Assembly: GCA_035627615.1 (NCBI GenBank) | Contig: DASPLL010000057.1 | Location: 22,852-86,851 of the forward strand | Source of the DNA: BRH-c25 sp035627615 | GTDB taxonomy: Bacteria > Bacillota > Clostridia > Lutisporales > Lutisporaceae | DNA length: 64,000 nt | Direction of reading: 5' to 3' | Part shown: positions 1 to 9,407 of the stretch, piece after piece | Numbering within the stretch: position 1 is the first letter of the stretch | Layout of the letters: every line of letters begins with the position of its first letter | Made by a program: the position numbers and the translations under genes | The notes under the pieces: generated by a model | What the model was told of the DNA's origin: nothing | What the model saw: the letters and a program-made list of their open reading frames with translations, nothing else | The model's database searches: none

Positions 1-54
1 AGACCTTAAGAGATTTGCAATACAAAAAATATACATAAGGGAGGATATAAACTA

Positions 55-1965
55 ATGCTTGAGGAACTGCTGAAATCTCCATATAAAAGAGATCCTTACA
101 CCCGTGTAATTATATGGCTGTTTATTATCGTGGCAATATCTCTCAGCTTGTTTCATATGTATTTATCGGGTTTCGGGGTTTTGGAAGCCTGGCGGCAACG
201 TTCTATACACCTCACCTTAATACTATTACTTGTTTTTTTAATTCCTAACCAGAAAGAAGCACTAAAGAAAGTAAAGTATAGTATATGGGATTTAATCTGC
301 TTATTTGCAACTATAGGGGTGGGAGCCTATTCAGTTATAAATTATTCGGATATTGTATACCGTGGAGGAATGCCCAATACTGCCGATCAGGTAGTTGCTT
401 TCATCATAACAGGACTTGTTATAGAGGCTGTTAGGCGGAAGTGTGGGTGGGCAGTTGTTATAGTAACAGGAATTTTTCTTCTATATGGCTTCTTCGGTTA
501 TATGCTACCGGGTTATTTAGGTCATCCCAATTTCACGATAGCAAAGATCTGTGATCAAATCTATAATTCTAGTGCAGGTATATTTGGAGTTCCACTTGCA
601 GCTGCTGCTGATTTCATTATAATGTTTATAATCTTCGGAGCTTTCCTAATCCATACAAAGGCTGGGGAATACTTTACCCTGGTTGCCTATGCCATCGCTG
701 GTAGACAGCGTGGAGGCCCAGCTAAGGCAGCTGTTATTGCCAGTGCGCTGGTGGGAACAATTCATGGCAGTGGACCGGGAAATGTGGTTACTACAGGGTC
801 TTTTACAATCCCCATGATGAAAAAGGTAGGTTATGAAGCAAAGTTTGCAGCTGGGGTAGAAGCGGCTGCTTCTACAGGGGGAATACTAATGCCTCCCGTT
901 ATGGGTTCGGCAGCCTTTATAATGGCTGCAATAACGGGTATTCCATATGGGAAGATAATTATATACGCTGCTATACCAGCTGTGCTATATTTTGCTTCGG
1001 TATTCTGGATGACTCATCTCGAGGCAGCCAAGATGGGACTCAATCCTTTAAACCCAGAAGAAATCCCGGATCTTGGTAAGACTATGAAAAGCACCTGGCC
1101 TCTTTTGTTTCCGCTTATTGCACTTATTTATATGCTGGTATCAGGGGCTTCAGCTTCAAGGGCGGCACTGATATCGACACTGCTTCTTGTTGTTTTGTTT
1201 ATTATCAAGAAGGAAGACCGGTTGACATGGCAACGATTTTTATTCGCATTGGAAAGTGGTGCCACAAGTATGGTGTCTATCTCTGTTATATGTGCTGCTG
1301 CAGGTATAATTGTCGGTATGATTTCTTTGACTGGGCTTGGTGTGAAGTTAGGAGCTGTGGTAATGATTTTGGCTCAGGGGAAGTTGATTCTCGCCTTAGT
1401 GCTGACAGGATTAACTGCTATGATCCTGGGAATGGGAATGCCGGGAGTCGCAGCATATATCATAGTTGCTTCAACTATTGCCCCTGCTTTAGTTAAGTTG
1501 GGTGTACCTATTATGGCGGCTCACCTATTTGCTTACTATTTAAGCCAGATGTCTGCAATTACTCCGCCTGTAGCATTATCTTCATATGCAGCAGCTGCTA
1601 TAGCAGGGAGCGGGCTGTGGGAAACCGGGTGGGTAGGGTTTAAAATGGCGGCAGCAGGTTTAATTGTCCCGTTTATGTTTATATATAGTCCTACTCTTTT
1701 ACTGGATGGCTCTTTCGTACAGATAGTCTGGTCAGTAATAACGTCACTTATAGGTACATTTGCACTTGCGTCAGGCTTAGTTGGTTTCTTAGGCAAGTGC
1801 AAACTTAGTATGGCGTACAGGGTGATTGTGTTCTTTATCGCATTACTATTGATAGATCAGGGTTTACTTACTGATGCCCTTGGTATCTTAACACTTCTGG
1901 CCGTTTACCTTATTACAAACAAATCCTTAAAATCTCATAGCAAAAGCCTGAAAAATATGCAATAA
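55..1965 (+). CDS. TRAP transporter fused permease (4TM/12TM, DctQM type)
   Basis: Membrane permease of a tripartite ATP-independent periplasmic transporter, which takes up organic acids or similar solutes using an ion gradient. The 636-residue protein is almost all hydrophobic: an N-terminal block of about four membrane segments (roughly residues 20-150, DctQ-like) runs into a long DctM-like block with small-residue motifs such as GSGPGNVVTTGSF and GMGMPGVAAYI. Fusion of the two subunits is the usual form for TAXI-type TRAP systems, and the gene downstream encodes a TAXI receptor. The ATG at 55 follows a GGAGG at 41-45. It is the first complete gene of the 1-11.6 kb cluster. The substrate cannot be read from the sequence. 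Confidence 0.92.
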   Translation: MLEELLKSPYKRDPYTRVIIWLFIIVAISLSLFHMYLSGFGVLEAWRQRSIHLTLILLLVFLIPNQKEALKKVKYSIWDLICLFATIGVGAYSVINYSDIVYRGGMPNTADQVVAFIITGLVIEAVRRKCGWAVVIVTGIFLLYGFFGYMLPGYLGHPNFTIAKICDQIYNSSAGIFGVPLAAAADFIIMFIIFGAFLIHTKAGEYFTLVAYAIAGRQRGGPAKAAVIASALVGTIHGSGPGNVVTTGSFTIPMMKKVGYEAKFAAGVEAAASTGGILMPPVMGSAAFIMAAITGIPYGKIIIYAAIPAVLYFASVFWMTHLEAAKMGLNPLNPEEIPDLGKTMKSTWPLLFPLIALIYMLVSGASASRAALISTLLLVVLFIIKKEDRLTWQRFLFALESGATSMVSISVICAAAGIIVGMISLTGLGVKLGAVVMILAQGKLILALVLTGLTAMILGMGMPGVAAYIIVASTIAPALVKLGVPIMAAHLFAYYLSQMSAITPPVALSSYAAAAIAGSGLWETGWVGFKMAAAGLIVPFMFIYSPTLLLDGSFVQIVWSVITSLIGTFALASGLVGFLGKCKLSMAYRVIVFFIALLLIDQGLLTDALGILTLLAVYLITNKSLKSHSKSLKNMQ

Positions 1966-2078
1966 AGAGTTGGAAAACGGATAAGTGGAAGGGGGAGTTT
2001 TGAAATGATATAAGATATGGAGGGCGATTGAAAAAAAGGAGAGTTTTGGGTCTATTAAGGGAAGGAGGTTTCTTGCAG

Positions 2079-3104
2079 ATGAAATTACGTAAATTAACAG
2101 CTCTATTCCTCATCGTAGTGTTACTAGTAAATGTTGCCGGCTGTGCTGGTGCAAAACAGGAAGTAACAGGTGAAACTAAACAGGAAGCAGCAGTAGAAGA
2201 AAAGTATCCGGAAAACTGGCCTAAGAATGTGACAATAGCAGCAGGTATTATGGGTGGGCCGTGGTATCCGCTAATGGTTAAGGTCTCTGAAATATTAATG
2301 CGTGATATTAAAGGTCTAAATGTAACTGTTATTGAAGGTGGATCCCTGGCGAACTGTAGGACTATTGAAGAAGGAATAAATGCACAAATGGGTCTGGCTT
2401 ATGCCAATATTGTATATGACGCGCGTAATGGTGTATATGACGATAAGAAAATGACTAAGCTGCAAATGACTAACGCATTTATGACTAGTTACTGTCAGTT
2501 CTTGGTACCACAAGATAGTAAGATTCAGTCTATCGAAGATATGTTCGATAAAAGGCTTGGTTCAAGCCCTCGTGGTGGCGGTCCCGACTTGGTGTGGGGA
2601 ATTGTTCTGGATCACTACGGAAAATCCTATGATGATGTAAGAGCTGCAGGAGGAAATGTAAGCTTTGTTAATTTTAACGAAGTAGCGACATTGCTAAAGG
2701 ATAAACATCTGGATGTGGGATTATTTACAGGTGAATGTCCTCACGCTGCCGCAATGGAAGCTGAACTGAGTATGCCATTAAGGCCAGTGCCTGTAGCTCG
2801 TGATGTAATTGATGCAATAAATAAAGAGTACCCTTACCTAGTCGCTGCAAAAATTCCATCCGGCTCCTTCAAAGGGGTGGGAGAACCGGTGGAGACACTT
2901 TCGATACCTGGTGTCTTTATCGTAAATACCGAGGTGCTGCCTGAAGATTTTGTTTATAAAGTGGTGAAGACAATTATGAACAGCAAGGATGAAATTACAG
3001 GCTCATTTAAATATGTTGATTTGTTGAATTGGGATAATTATAAACTTGGCATCGATGATAGTGTCTGGCATAAAGGTGCACAAAAAGTTTATCAGGAAAA
3101 GTAG
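2079..3104 (+). CDS. TAXI-family TRAP transporter solute receptor (lipoprotein)
   Basis: Extracytoplasmic solute-binding protein that feeds the fused TRAP permease just upstream. The N-terminus is a lipoprotein signal: basic MKLRK, a hydrophobic stretch, then the lipobox VAGC at about residues 19-22. The mature part begins like TAXI receptors (AAGIMGGPWYPL, then an EGG segment). The ATG at 2079 is preferred over in-frame upstream codons because AAGGAGG (2062-2068) lies 10 nt before it and the signal peptide starts there. At 341 residues it has the usual length. A strong hairpin follows the gene. The ligand is unknown, probably a carboxylate. Confidence 0.88.
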   Translation: MKLRKLTALFLIVVLLVNVAGCAGAKQEVTGETKQEAAVEEKYPENWPKNVTIAAGIMGGPWYPLMVKVSEILMRDIKGLNVTVIEGGSLANCRTIEEGINAQMGLAYANIVYDARNGVYDDKKMTKLQMTNAFMTSYCQFLVPQDSKIQSIEDMFDKRLGSSPRGGGPDLVWGIVLDHYGKSYDDVRAAGGNVSFVNFNEVATLLKDKHLDVGLFTGECPHAAAMEAELSMPLRPVPVARDVIDAINKEYPYLVAAKIPSGSFKGVGEPVETLSIPGVFIVNTEVLPEDFVYKVVKTIMNSKDEITGSFKYVDLLNWDNYKLGIDDSVWHKGAQKVYQEK

Positions 3105-3126
3105 AATTATAATAGGAATAAACTAG

Positions 3127-3159
3127 GTCCTGTTGGAGTAGGCAAATCTCCAACAGGAC
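3127..3159 (+). promoter_or_regulatory. Intercistronic 12-bp perfect hairpin
   Basis: GTCCTGTTGGAG (3127-3138) pairs perfectly with CTCCAACAGGAC (3148-3159) around a 9-nt loop. No T-run follows, so it is not a standard intrinsic terminator. It lies between the abundant-type receptor gene and the metabolic genes, where such hairpins commonly stabilise upstream mRNA or reduce downstream expression. The function is inferred. Confidence 0.6.
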
Positions 3160-3238
3160 TCAAAAATACGGTGACTGGCATATTAAAAAACCAGTTATGG
3201 AATGGATGTAGCTAGAATTAAGAAAAGGGGGAAAAATC

Positions 3239-3646
3239 ATGAAATGTGTTGCAAATCCTAAAGAGCTGACACCTGATAGCACACTTAACAACGAAAAAGG
3301 TTTTACTGAAATGGAATTAACATGGCTTATTACTGATGATAAATTTCCTGTAACTTCATGTGCAGTAGGTTACACAAAGAAAAGTCCTGGTGGTGAACAC
3401 CGTCTCCATTACCACACTAATGCGGAAGAATTGATAGTAATGCTGAAAGGACGCGCAATTGAGCGGATAGGGGATGAAGAGATTGAGATAAAAGCTGGGG
3501 ATGTTATGTTTATCCCTAAGGGAGTTATACATTCGCATGTCGCCATGGAACCTGTTGAAACTCTCTGTATATATTCAGGAGAGGGTGCTACAAGTTTTGA
3601 AAACACCGGCTATGTGCTGGTAGAGAATGCTTCTAAGAAGAAATGA
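3239..3646 (+). CDS. Single-domain cupin protein
   Basis: A small beta-barrel protein of 135 residues with both cupin motifs: HxH followed by E (HYHTNAEE) in motif 1 and GDVMFIPKGVIH in motif 2. The metal-binding His/Glu set is complete, so a metal-dependent isomerase, dioxygenase or sugar-acid role is possible. It resembles each half of the bicupin at 5704-6558, suggesting related substrates. AAAAGGGGG lies shortly before the ATG at 3239. The dehydrogenase gene follows after 16 nt, probably in the same transcript. The exact reaction is unknown. Confidence 0.8.
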   Translation: MKCVANPKELTPDSTLNNEKGFTEMELTWLITDDKFPVTSCAVGYTKKSPGGEHRLHYHTNAEELIVMLKGRAIERIGDEEIEIKAGDVMFIPKGVIHSHVAMEPVETLCIYSGEGATSFENTGYVLVENASKKK

Positions 3647-3662
3647 TATAGAGGTGCATAAT

Positions 3663-4727
3663 ATGAGTGAATTTCTTGCCTCAGCGGTAATGAAAGTGAA
3701 GCCCGAGCCGGGCATTGAAATAGGCAGAATAAAAATTCCCCAACCGGGCTCAAGTGAAGTAATTATCAAGGTTAGAGCAGCTGGAATATGCGGCAGCGAT
3801 ATTCATATATACAAGTGGTCAGCGGGTTATGAATGGATGGAAAAACTTATGCCTGTTGTTTTAGGACATGAGTTTGCCGGTGAGATAGTCCAACTGGGAG
3901 AAGGCGTTTCAACACTACATATTGGACAAAGGGTGGTATGTAAACATATTGTACCATGTGGGAAGTGTAAAAGCTGTCTTTCGAACCGTTCTTATTTATG
4001 CCAGGTTTGCCGGCCACATGCTATAGGTTTACGCAGAAATGGTGGATTTGCCAACTATGTTGTAGTACCTGCTGTTAATTGTCTTGATTTACCAGATGAT
4101 GTATCTTTTGAATTGGGGGCGCTGGTACAGCCTGTAGTACTCACTTCTAATGCAGTGGAACGGTCAGGATTGACTATAGGGGATAAGGTTGTATTTATGG
4201 GACCTGGTCCCATTGGGTTACTTACCTTGGCTGCAGCTAAACTCTCAGGAGCTACGGAAATAGCGGTCATTGGGACAAAAGGCGACGAGGAACGCCTGCT
4301 GCTGGCAAAAAAACTGGGGGCTACCTGCCTGGTAAAAGCAGATGAAGAGGATCCTGTTGAGGCCATAAATAGATTTACCGGTGGAGAAGGAGCAGACTTA
4401 GTCTTTGAAGCTGCTGGTGTTGGAGCAGCAGTAGGTCAGGGCTTATTAATGCTTAGACCGGGCGGAAAACTGGTCTCATTGGCGGTTCATCATTCTCCAG
4501 TACCCATAGATATCACAAAATTCAATAGGGCTGATTTAACCATGATAGGAATACATGAAGGACCTATTACCTGGGAACGGGGCCTCTCACTTGTAAGAGC
4601 CAATACCCAAGTATTTAGCAGCTTTATTTCTCGAAGATTTTCCTTGGAGGAAGCATTGGAAGCTTTTGAAATGGCTATCGATCGTAAGGTAGTAAAGGCA
4701 ATGCTGATTCCAGGTGATGGCGACTAG
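3663..4727 (+). CDS. Zinc-dependent medium-chain alcohol/polyol dehydrogenase
   Basis: NAD(P)-dependent oxidoreductase of the MDR family, similar in layout to threonine and sorbitol dehydrogenases. The catalytic zinc motif GICGSDIHIYK and the LGHEFAGEI signature lie near the N-terminus. The structural zinc cysteines are in CGKCKSCLSNRSYLC, and the nucleotide-binding glycines are in GPGPIGLL. The ATG at 3663 is chosen because AGAGGTG lies 7-13 nt upstream and the protein (354 residues) then has normal length. Its place between cupins and an epimerase suggests oxidation of a hydroxyl on a sugar or sugar acid. The substrate is not determinable. Confidence 0.88.
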   Translation: MSEFLASAVMKVKPEPGIEIGRIKIPQPGSSEVIIKVRAAGICGSDIHIYKWSAGYEWMEKLMPVVLGHEFAGEIVQLGEGVSTLHIGQRVVCKHIVPCGKCKSCLSNRSYLCQVCRPHAIGLRRNGGFANYVVVPAVNCLDLPDDVSFELGALVQPVVLTSNAVERSGLTIGDKVVFMGPGPIGLLTLAAAKLSGATEIAVIGTKGDEERLLLAKKLGATCLVKADEEDPVEAINRFTGGEGADLVFEAAGVGAAVGQGLLMLRPGGKLVSLAVHHSPVPIDITKFNRADLTMIGIHEGPITWERGLSLVRANTQVFSSFISRRFSLEEALEAFEMAIDRKVVKAMLIPGDGD

Positions 4728-4756
4728 ACGGAAAGAACAGAGGAGGTTTGAGGCAT

Positions 4757-5683
4757 ATGAACTGGTTGGTTACCGGAGGGTCGGGATTTGTAGGCTCATA
4801 TTTATTGAATGAGTTGAAATCACGGCCTGAACAATTTGTGGTGTTTGATAAGAAGGCACGACCAGCTGACAGTGACATGAAAAATATTATATGGGAACAG
4901 GGTGATGTTACTGACAGGGAAGAACTACAAAGAATTGTGGGAAAATATAACATTGACGGTATAATACACTTAGCTTTCATCCTGTTAAGCGAGACAAATA
5001 AGTCGCCATACACTTCTATAAGGGTAAATTGTGATGGAACAGTAAATGTATTTGATGTAGCCGCAAGAAATGGCATTAAGAAAGTAATATGGGCTAGTTC
5101 TGTTCAAGCTTATGGAACCGAACAGTTTTATGGAGAAAAGGTATGGGTTGATGAGAAGGCTCCCAAAAGCCCGGAGACCATTTATGGCGCATGTAAGCTG
5201 TTTTGTGAAAGCATTGCACAGTTCTACAGAGAAAATATGCAGCTTAATGCAGTTGGACTGAGATTTTCTACAGTATTTGGATATGGCAGGGTATCGGGTT
5301 CCAACACTTATCTTTGTGATTTGATTGAAAAGGCTGCAGGTGGGGAGGATGTCGTTTTTCCGCTGGGTGATCATCTGAACAATTTGCTTTATGTAAAGGA
5401 TGCTGCCGGAGTTATTCTCAAGTGCATGGATATACCCCATTTCAAATCAGGGATATATAATATTTGCTCAGAAAGGATATACACAGGGTCTGAAATATAC
5501 GCATTGGTTCAGGAATTATTACCGGAAGTAAAGGTATCATACGAACCAGGCAAAGCTGTGAACAAGGCTACTCCATATACAAGTCACGCACTTGCAGAAA
5601 GAGAACTTGATTTTACACCACAATATCCTTTAAGAGCAGCTATTAAAGATTTCATCGATATATGCAAAAACAAATCCCGTTGA
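4757..5683 (+). CDS. NAD-dependent epimerase/dehydratase (extended SDR)
   Basis: Extended short-chain dehydrogenase of 308 residues. The N-terminal Rossmann motif TGGSGFVGSYL binds NAD, and the YxxxK catalytic pair is in IYGACK (about residue 140). Members epimerise nucleotide sugars or oxidise sugar acids such as uronates. With a TRAP importer and cupins nearby, a uronate-dehydrogenase-like or keto-sugar role is more attractive than surface polysaccharide synthesis, but this is inference. The ATG at 4757 has AGGAGG at 4741-4746. A TTG at 4748 is in frame but too close to that site. Confidence 0.83.
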   Translation: MNWLVTGGSGFVGSYLLNELKSRPEQFVVFDKKARPADSDMKNIIWEQGDVTDREELQRIVGKYNIDGIIHLAFILLSETNKSPYTSIRVNCDGTVNVFDVAARNGIKKVIWASSVQAYGTEQFYGEKVWVDEKAPKSPETIYGACKLFCESIAQFYRENMQLNAVGLRFSTVFGYGRVSGSNTYLCDLIEKAAGGEDVVFPLGDHLNNLLYVKDAAGVILKCMDIPHFKSGIYNICSERIYTGSEIYALVQELLPEVKVSYEPGKAVNKATPYTSHALAERELDFTPQYPLRAAIKDFIDICKNKSR

Positions 5684-5703
5684 TAGTTTTAAGGAGGATA
5701 AAT

Positions 5704-6558
5704 ATGACAAGACCAATTGCAACGGATCCACAGGGAATACGTTATAAAACAAGGGTCGAATATAGGGATCCAGATTCTAGCTTGCTGCCTGAAAACGGCT
5801 GGGACGGATTTAATATTAAATGGCTTATTGATGAACAATCTATGGGAGCTACATTGGGTTCTTTAGGGTATGCCTTTTTCCCTCCGGGTTCCCAGCATAA
5901 GCTTCATGTACATGAAGATGCGGAGGAATTAACAATATACCTGCGCGGACGGGGAAAAAGAGTGTGCGGAGATCAGGTATGTGAGGTAGGAGCCGGGGAT
6001 ATTCTTTTTACACCGCGAGGGCAGGTTCATGGCATCACAAGCCTTGATCCCAATGAGCCTATTGAGTTATGGTGCTTTTATGCCGGAGCACCCAATGTAG
6101 AGAAAACCGGATATTCGCTTGCTGCCGAACCCGAGAATATTAAAAAAGCAGACAGTAGTTTCAAGCTTAGGACCAGGGTTGAGTTTAGAAAACCCGATCA
6201 AGGTCTCAAGGCTGAGGATGGCTGGGATGGATTTAATATGCGATGGCTTATCGATGATAAAACCATGGGAGCAACTATAGGTTCACTTGGTTATGCTGTT
6301 TTTCCCCATGGTACACAACATAAACTGCACAAACATGATAATGCTGAAGAGTATACTGTTTACTTGAGAGGACGTGGGATTAGGGTATCCGGAGATCAGG
6401 AATATGAAGTAAAACCCGGAGATGTTGTTTTCACTCCGAGAGGTGTTGTACATGGCTTGAAGAGCGTAGACCCCAATGAACCGATAGAGTTATGGTGCTT
6501 TTTTGCTGGTGCTCCCAGTATTGAAAAGACCGGTTACTCTGTTGTTTCCAATAAGTAA
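5704..6558 (+). CDS. Tandem bicupin protein with near-duplicate halves
   Basis: A 284-residue protein made of two cupin domains that are clearly copies of each other. The halves share ENGWDGFN/EDGWDGFN, WLIDE/WLIDD, GSLGYA, HKLHVH/HKLHKH, YLRGRG, FTPRG, DPNEPIELWCF and EKTGYS. Both keep the HxH/E and PxG/H metal ligands, so both sites may bind metal. The ATG at 5704 follows AAGGAGGAT. It overlaps nothing after the epimerase and ends before an 11-bp hairpin, which probably closes this transcription unit. Function is unknown; bicupins include dioxygenases, isomerases and decarboxylases. Confidence 0.82.
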   Translation: MTRPIATDPQGIRYKTRVEYRDPDSSLLPENGWDGFNIKWLIDEQSMGATLGSLGYAFFPPGSQHKLHVHEDAEELTIYLRGRGKRVCGDQVCEVGAGDILFTPRGQVHGITSLDPNEPIELWCFYAGAPNVEKTGYSLAAEPENIKKADSSFKLRTRVEFRKPDQGLKAEDGWDGFNMRWLIDDKTMGATIGSLGYAVFPHGTQHKLHKHDNAEEYTVYLRGRGIRVSGDQEYEVKPGDVVFTPRGVVHGLKSVDPNEPIELWCFFAGAPSIEKTGYSVVSNK

Positions 6559-6594
6559 ACATGGTATTATTTCTAAAAATGTTGAATGGGCGGA

Positions 6595-6622
6595 ATCTAC
6601 CGATACAAAGCTATCGGTAGAT
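6595..6622 (+). terminator. 11-bp hairpin after the bicupin gene
   Basis: ATCTACCGATA (6595-6605) pairs perfectly with TATCGGTAGAT (6612-6622) around CAAAGC. It lacks a clear T-run, so termination would be weak. It marks the boundary between the first six-gene unit and the PPC-protein gene. Confidence 0.5.
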
Positions 6623-6679
6623 TATCGCTGATGCTAACATTCTACTACTATTAACTATGATTTGCATGGAGGCGGTATG

Positions 6680-7162
6680 ATGTATAAACATTTAGCTTGG
6701 ATGACTACGCTTACTGTCGGGAGGGTTATTCAGTTTAAAGTTAATATTGGTGCGAATATATTTGATGCTTTTCATGAGGTTATTGCTGAAAACAATCTCC
6801 ACTACGGTATTGTAATTGGTAGTTGTGGTGCTCTGAAAAGCGCTGCTTTTCGTAATGTAAAAGAAGCACCTCAAAGCTATCCGATTGAAAAAAGCAATCT
6901 GGTAAGCTTTGAATGTAATCAGCCAATGGAGAGCACTTCACTTATCGGTTGGTTTTACCATAACGGCGAACAAGAGATGATTCATTTGCATTGTTCCGCA
7001 GCGCGGGACGAAGGCGGTGTACCGGCAATTTACGGCGGACATCTGGTTGATGCCGTAGCCGGACCCAAAATGATCATAACTGTTCAGGAGCTAATTTGTG
7101 ATAACTTGTATATAGGTTTTGATGAGCAATGCAAAAAAACTGACTTAATAAGTCATTGCTAG
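6680..7162 (+). CDS. PPC/DUF296-domain protein
   Basis: A 160-residue protein with the PPC (DUF296) fold. The diagnostic pattern is a buried histidine segment (MIHLHCS) followed by a GGHLVDA motif, with GIVIGSCGALKSA before it. In bacteria these proteins stand alone and are poorly characterised; the plant versions are fused to AT-hooks. AGGAGG-like GGAGG (6668-6672) is 7 nt before the ATG at 6680, so that codon is preferred over the ATG at 6677. Its presence in a catabolic cluster is unusual, and a small-molecule-binding or enzymatic role is possible. Confidence 0.75.
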   Translation: MYKHLAWMTTLTVGRVIQFKVNIGANIFDAFHEVIAENNLHYGIVIGSCGALKSAAFRNVKEAPQSYPIEKSNLVSFECNQPMESTSLIGWFYHNGEQEMIHLHCSAARDEGGVPAIYGGHLVDAVAGPKMIITVQELICDNLYIGFDEQCKKTDLISHC

Positions 7163-7203
7163 AAAACCATTTATCCGATACTTCTTAATTGGGGGTCTGG
7201 AGT

Positions 7204-8127
7204 TTGGGACAGTTATTTGCTTTAATGTTTGGTGCAAGCTGTGGCTTAGGTAATGTGTTTGCTTCAAAAGCCATGGAACACAAGGATATTGATAGATTTA
7301 CAGGACTATATACTATTCTTTTTATTAATAACATATTTAATTTCACGATATTATTTATATACCTTATTCCTGGTCATAGTATAGATATAAACGTTTCAGG
7401 CCTTGTATTCTTTGGAATTGCAGGATTTCTTATCAGCTTTTTAAGCAGGGGAGCATTTTTTTCGGCTATTTCCTATATTGGAGTTTCAAGGGCTAGTATA
7501 TTTAAAATAACTTCACCTATGTATGCAATTGTCGGAGGAATCGTAATACTAGGTGAAGTCCTGAGCGGGAAAGCCTTGGTATTCACAACTATTGTTATTG
7601 CCGGTATATTATTCATTTCCCTTGAAACTATGAGCAGAGACCATTCAGATAAAACTTCAGTCCTATATGTGGCCAGCAGCATTATTTCTATGCCGAAAAA
7701 AGGAATAGCATTAGGTCTATTATCCGGCTTTTTATTAGGAATTGGAAATGTGTTTAGAAAGCTAGGCGTAACTTATGTTTCAAGCTCAATTATAGGTGCA
7801 TGTGTGGGTTCTATGGCTGCTTTTTTTTCAATTGCAATATTTCAAATTATTAAAGGAAAGGGAAATGAACTGTCGGAGGCTATAAAAAATATAAACCGAG
7901 ATTACTTTTTATCCGGTATTTTTTCGAGTATCGCAATGTTTAGTATGTTTATATCACTGAAATACATATCTGTATCTTATGCAAATTCCATTACTACCTC
8001 AGAATCACTATTCACAATGTTATGGAGCATAATTATATTTGGCAAGAAGGAGATTTTGACAGTAAGAACATTTATTGGCGCTATTATTGTTATTACAGGT
8101 ATTATTTTTCTTATGATATTCAAATAA
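7204..8127 (+). CDS. EamA/DMT-family permease
   Basis: A drug/metabolite transporter superfamily membrane protein with about ten hydrophobic segments in two homologous EamA halves. Each half has the typical small-residue helix and a conserved glutamate near its end (ILGEVLSG in the first half). A TTG start at 7204 is proposed: GGGGG at 7191-7195 lies 8 nt before it, whereas the TTG at 7189 has no upstream site. That gives 307 residues. In this cluster it may export a by-product or import a second substrate. About 160 nt of AT-rich DNA follows, with no feature seen. Confidence 0.8.
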   Translation: MGQLFALMFGASCGLGNVFASKAMEHKDIDRFTGLYTILFINNIFNFTILFIYLIPGHSIDINVSGLVFFGIAGFLISFLSRGAFFSAISYIGVSRASIFKITSPMYAIVGGIVILGEVLSGKALVFTTIVIAGILFISLETMSRDHSDKTSVLYVASSIISMPKKGIALGLLSGFLLGIGNVFRKLGVTYVSSSIIGACVGSMAAFFSIAIFQIIKGKGNELSEAIKNINRDYFLSGIFSSIAMFSMFISLKYISVSYANSITTSESLFTMLWSIIIFGKKEILTVRTFIGAIIVITGIIFLMIFK

Positions 8128-8288
8128 TCCAATTAGAAAAACTATTTTTATAAATTGAAAAATATATTGAATTGCATCAGATATAAAGGTTGGCATAGTG
8201 ATAATCTTATCAATTACAACAAATTATTTTATGGGCATAAAATCATTAAAGTGACGTTTAAGTAATTATTAAGAAGGGGTGACCCAAT

Positions 8289-9317
8289 ATGAAAGCTAGT
8301 ATATTAAGGGAAGCAAAGAAATTTGATATCATTGATGTTACACTCTCAGGGCTAAAACCGAATGAGGTGCTGGTAAAGGTTGATTGTGTAGGAATCTGCG
8401 GCACTGATGTTTCTGTTTATCGCGGGGACTATGCGGCTAAGGAGAATGTTGTATTAGGGCATGAGTATAATGGTACTGTAGCAGACATAGGAGATGAGGT
8501 CAGCAAGGTAAAAGCCGGTGATTATGTTGTCTCACAGGCAAGCTGGGGCTGCAATAAATGCCACTGGTGTTATAAAAGTATGCCTTCATACTGCGAAGCA
8601 CCTAATATGCTGGGCAGGACTATAGATGGCTCCTTGGCGGAATATATAATTGTGCCGGAAAATATATTGCTTAAAATCAGCAGAAATGTATCCTCAATAG
8701 AAGCTCAATCGGTAGTAGGAACTGCTACTGCATTAAGAGCATTGCATCGTTCGGAAGTAAAGCTGGGAGATAGTGTGCTGCTCATCGGACCGGGTTACAG
8801 TGGCTTGACTATGCTGCAGTTATGCAAACTGGCCGGTGCAAGAGATGTGGTCATGGTTGCAACAAGAGACTCCAGACTGGAATTAGCACAGGAGCTTGGG
8901 GTGGACTATACCGCAAACATAAAGCAGGATCAGGACTGGGAAAAGAAACTTCTGAAAAGAACGGAAAACATCGGATTTGATGTTTGTATAGAGGCTTCCG
9001 GGACTGTGTCAGGTCTATTATCCTGTGTGAGACTGGTTAAAAAAGGAGGAAGAATTGTTCAGTTTGGGACTTCTTTCAATAAAATAGACGGATTACCTCA
9101 AAAAGAATTTTACAGTAAAGAAATTTCCATTGTTGGAACAAAGGGAGGATACGAATTTTATCCGAAAGCAGTAAGTCTATTGGAACAAAAGAAGCTTAAG
9201 ATTGAACCTATGATTACTCATAAGTTCCCATTGAGTGAAGTGTCCAGGGCATTTGAAATAATGGATCAAAGGCTGGAAAATGTTTTGAGGGCAGTTGTAT
9301 TTTGCAATGAGTATTAA
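8289..9317 (+). CDS. Zinc-dependent alcohol dehydrogenase, second copy type
   Basis: Another MDR-family dehydrogenase of 342 residues, clearly diverged from the one at 3663. It has GICGTDVSVYRG, LGHEYNGTV, the four structural zinc cysteines in CNKCHWCYKSMPSYC and a nucleotide-binding GPGYSGLT segment. The ATG at 8289 is preceded by AAGGGGTGA. It begins a three-gene run with the 2-hydroxyacid dehydrogenase and the HMGL-like enzyme. Two different dehydrogenases in one cluster suggest two successive oxidations or stereospecific steps. The substrate is unknown. Confidence 0.87.
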   Translation: MKASILREAKKFDIIDVTLSGLKPNEVLVKVDCVGICGTDVSVYRGDYAAKENVVLGHEYNGTVADIGDEVSKVKAGDYVVSQASWGCNKCHWCYKSMPSYCEAPNMLGRTIDGSLAEYIIVPENILLKISRNVSSIEAQSVVGTATALRALHRSEVKLGDSVLLIGPGYSGLTMLQLCKLAGARDVVMVATRDSRLELAQELGVDYTANIKQDQDWEKKLLKRTENIGFDVCIEASGTVSGLLSCVRLVKKGGRIVQFGTSFNKIDGLPQKEFYSKEISIVGTKGGYEFYPKAVSLLEQKKLKIEPMITHKFPLSEVSRAFEIMDQRLENVLRAVVFCNEY

Positions 9318-9407
9318 GTAGCATCTTTTTTATTGCAAGCATTTTGAGCTACAGCACAACATGATAGCCTGTTAAAGATTTAAATAAAATGAAAGAAGGT
9401 AATAAGA

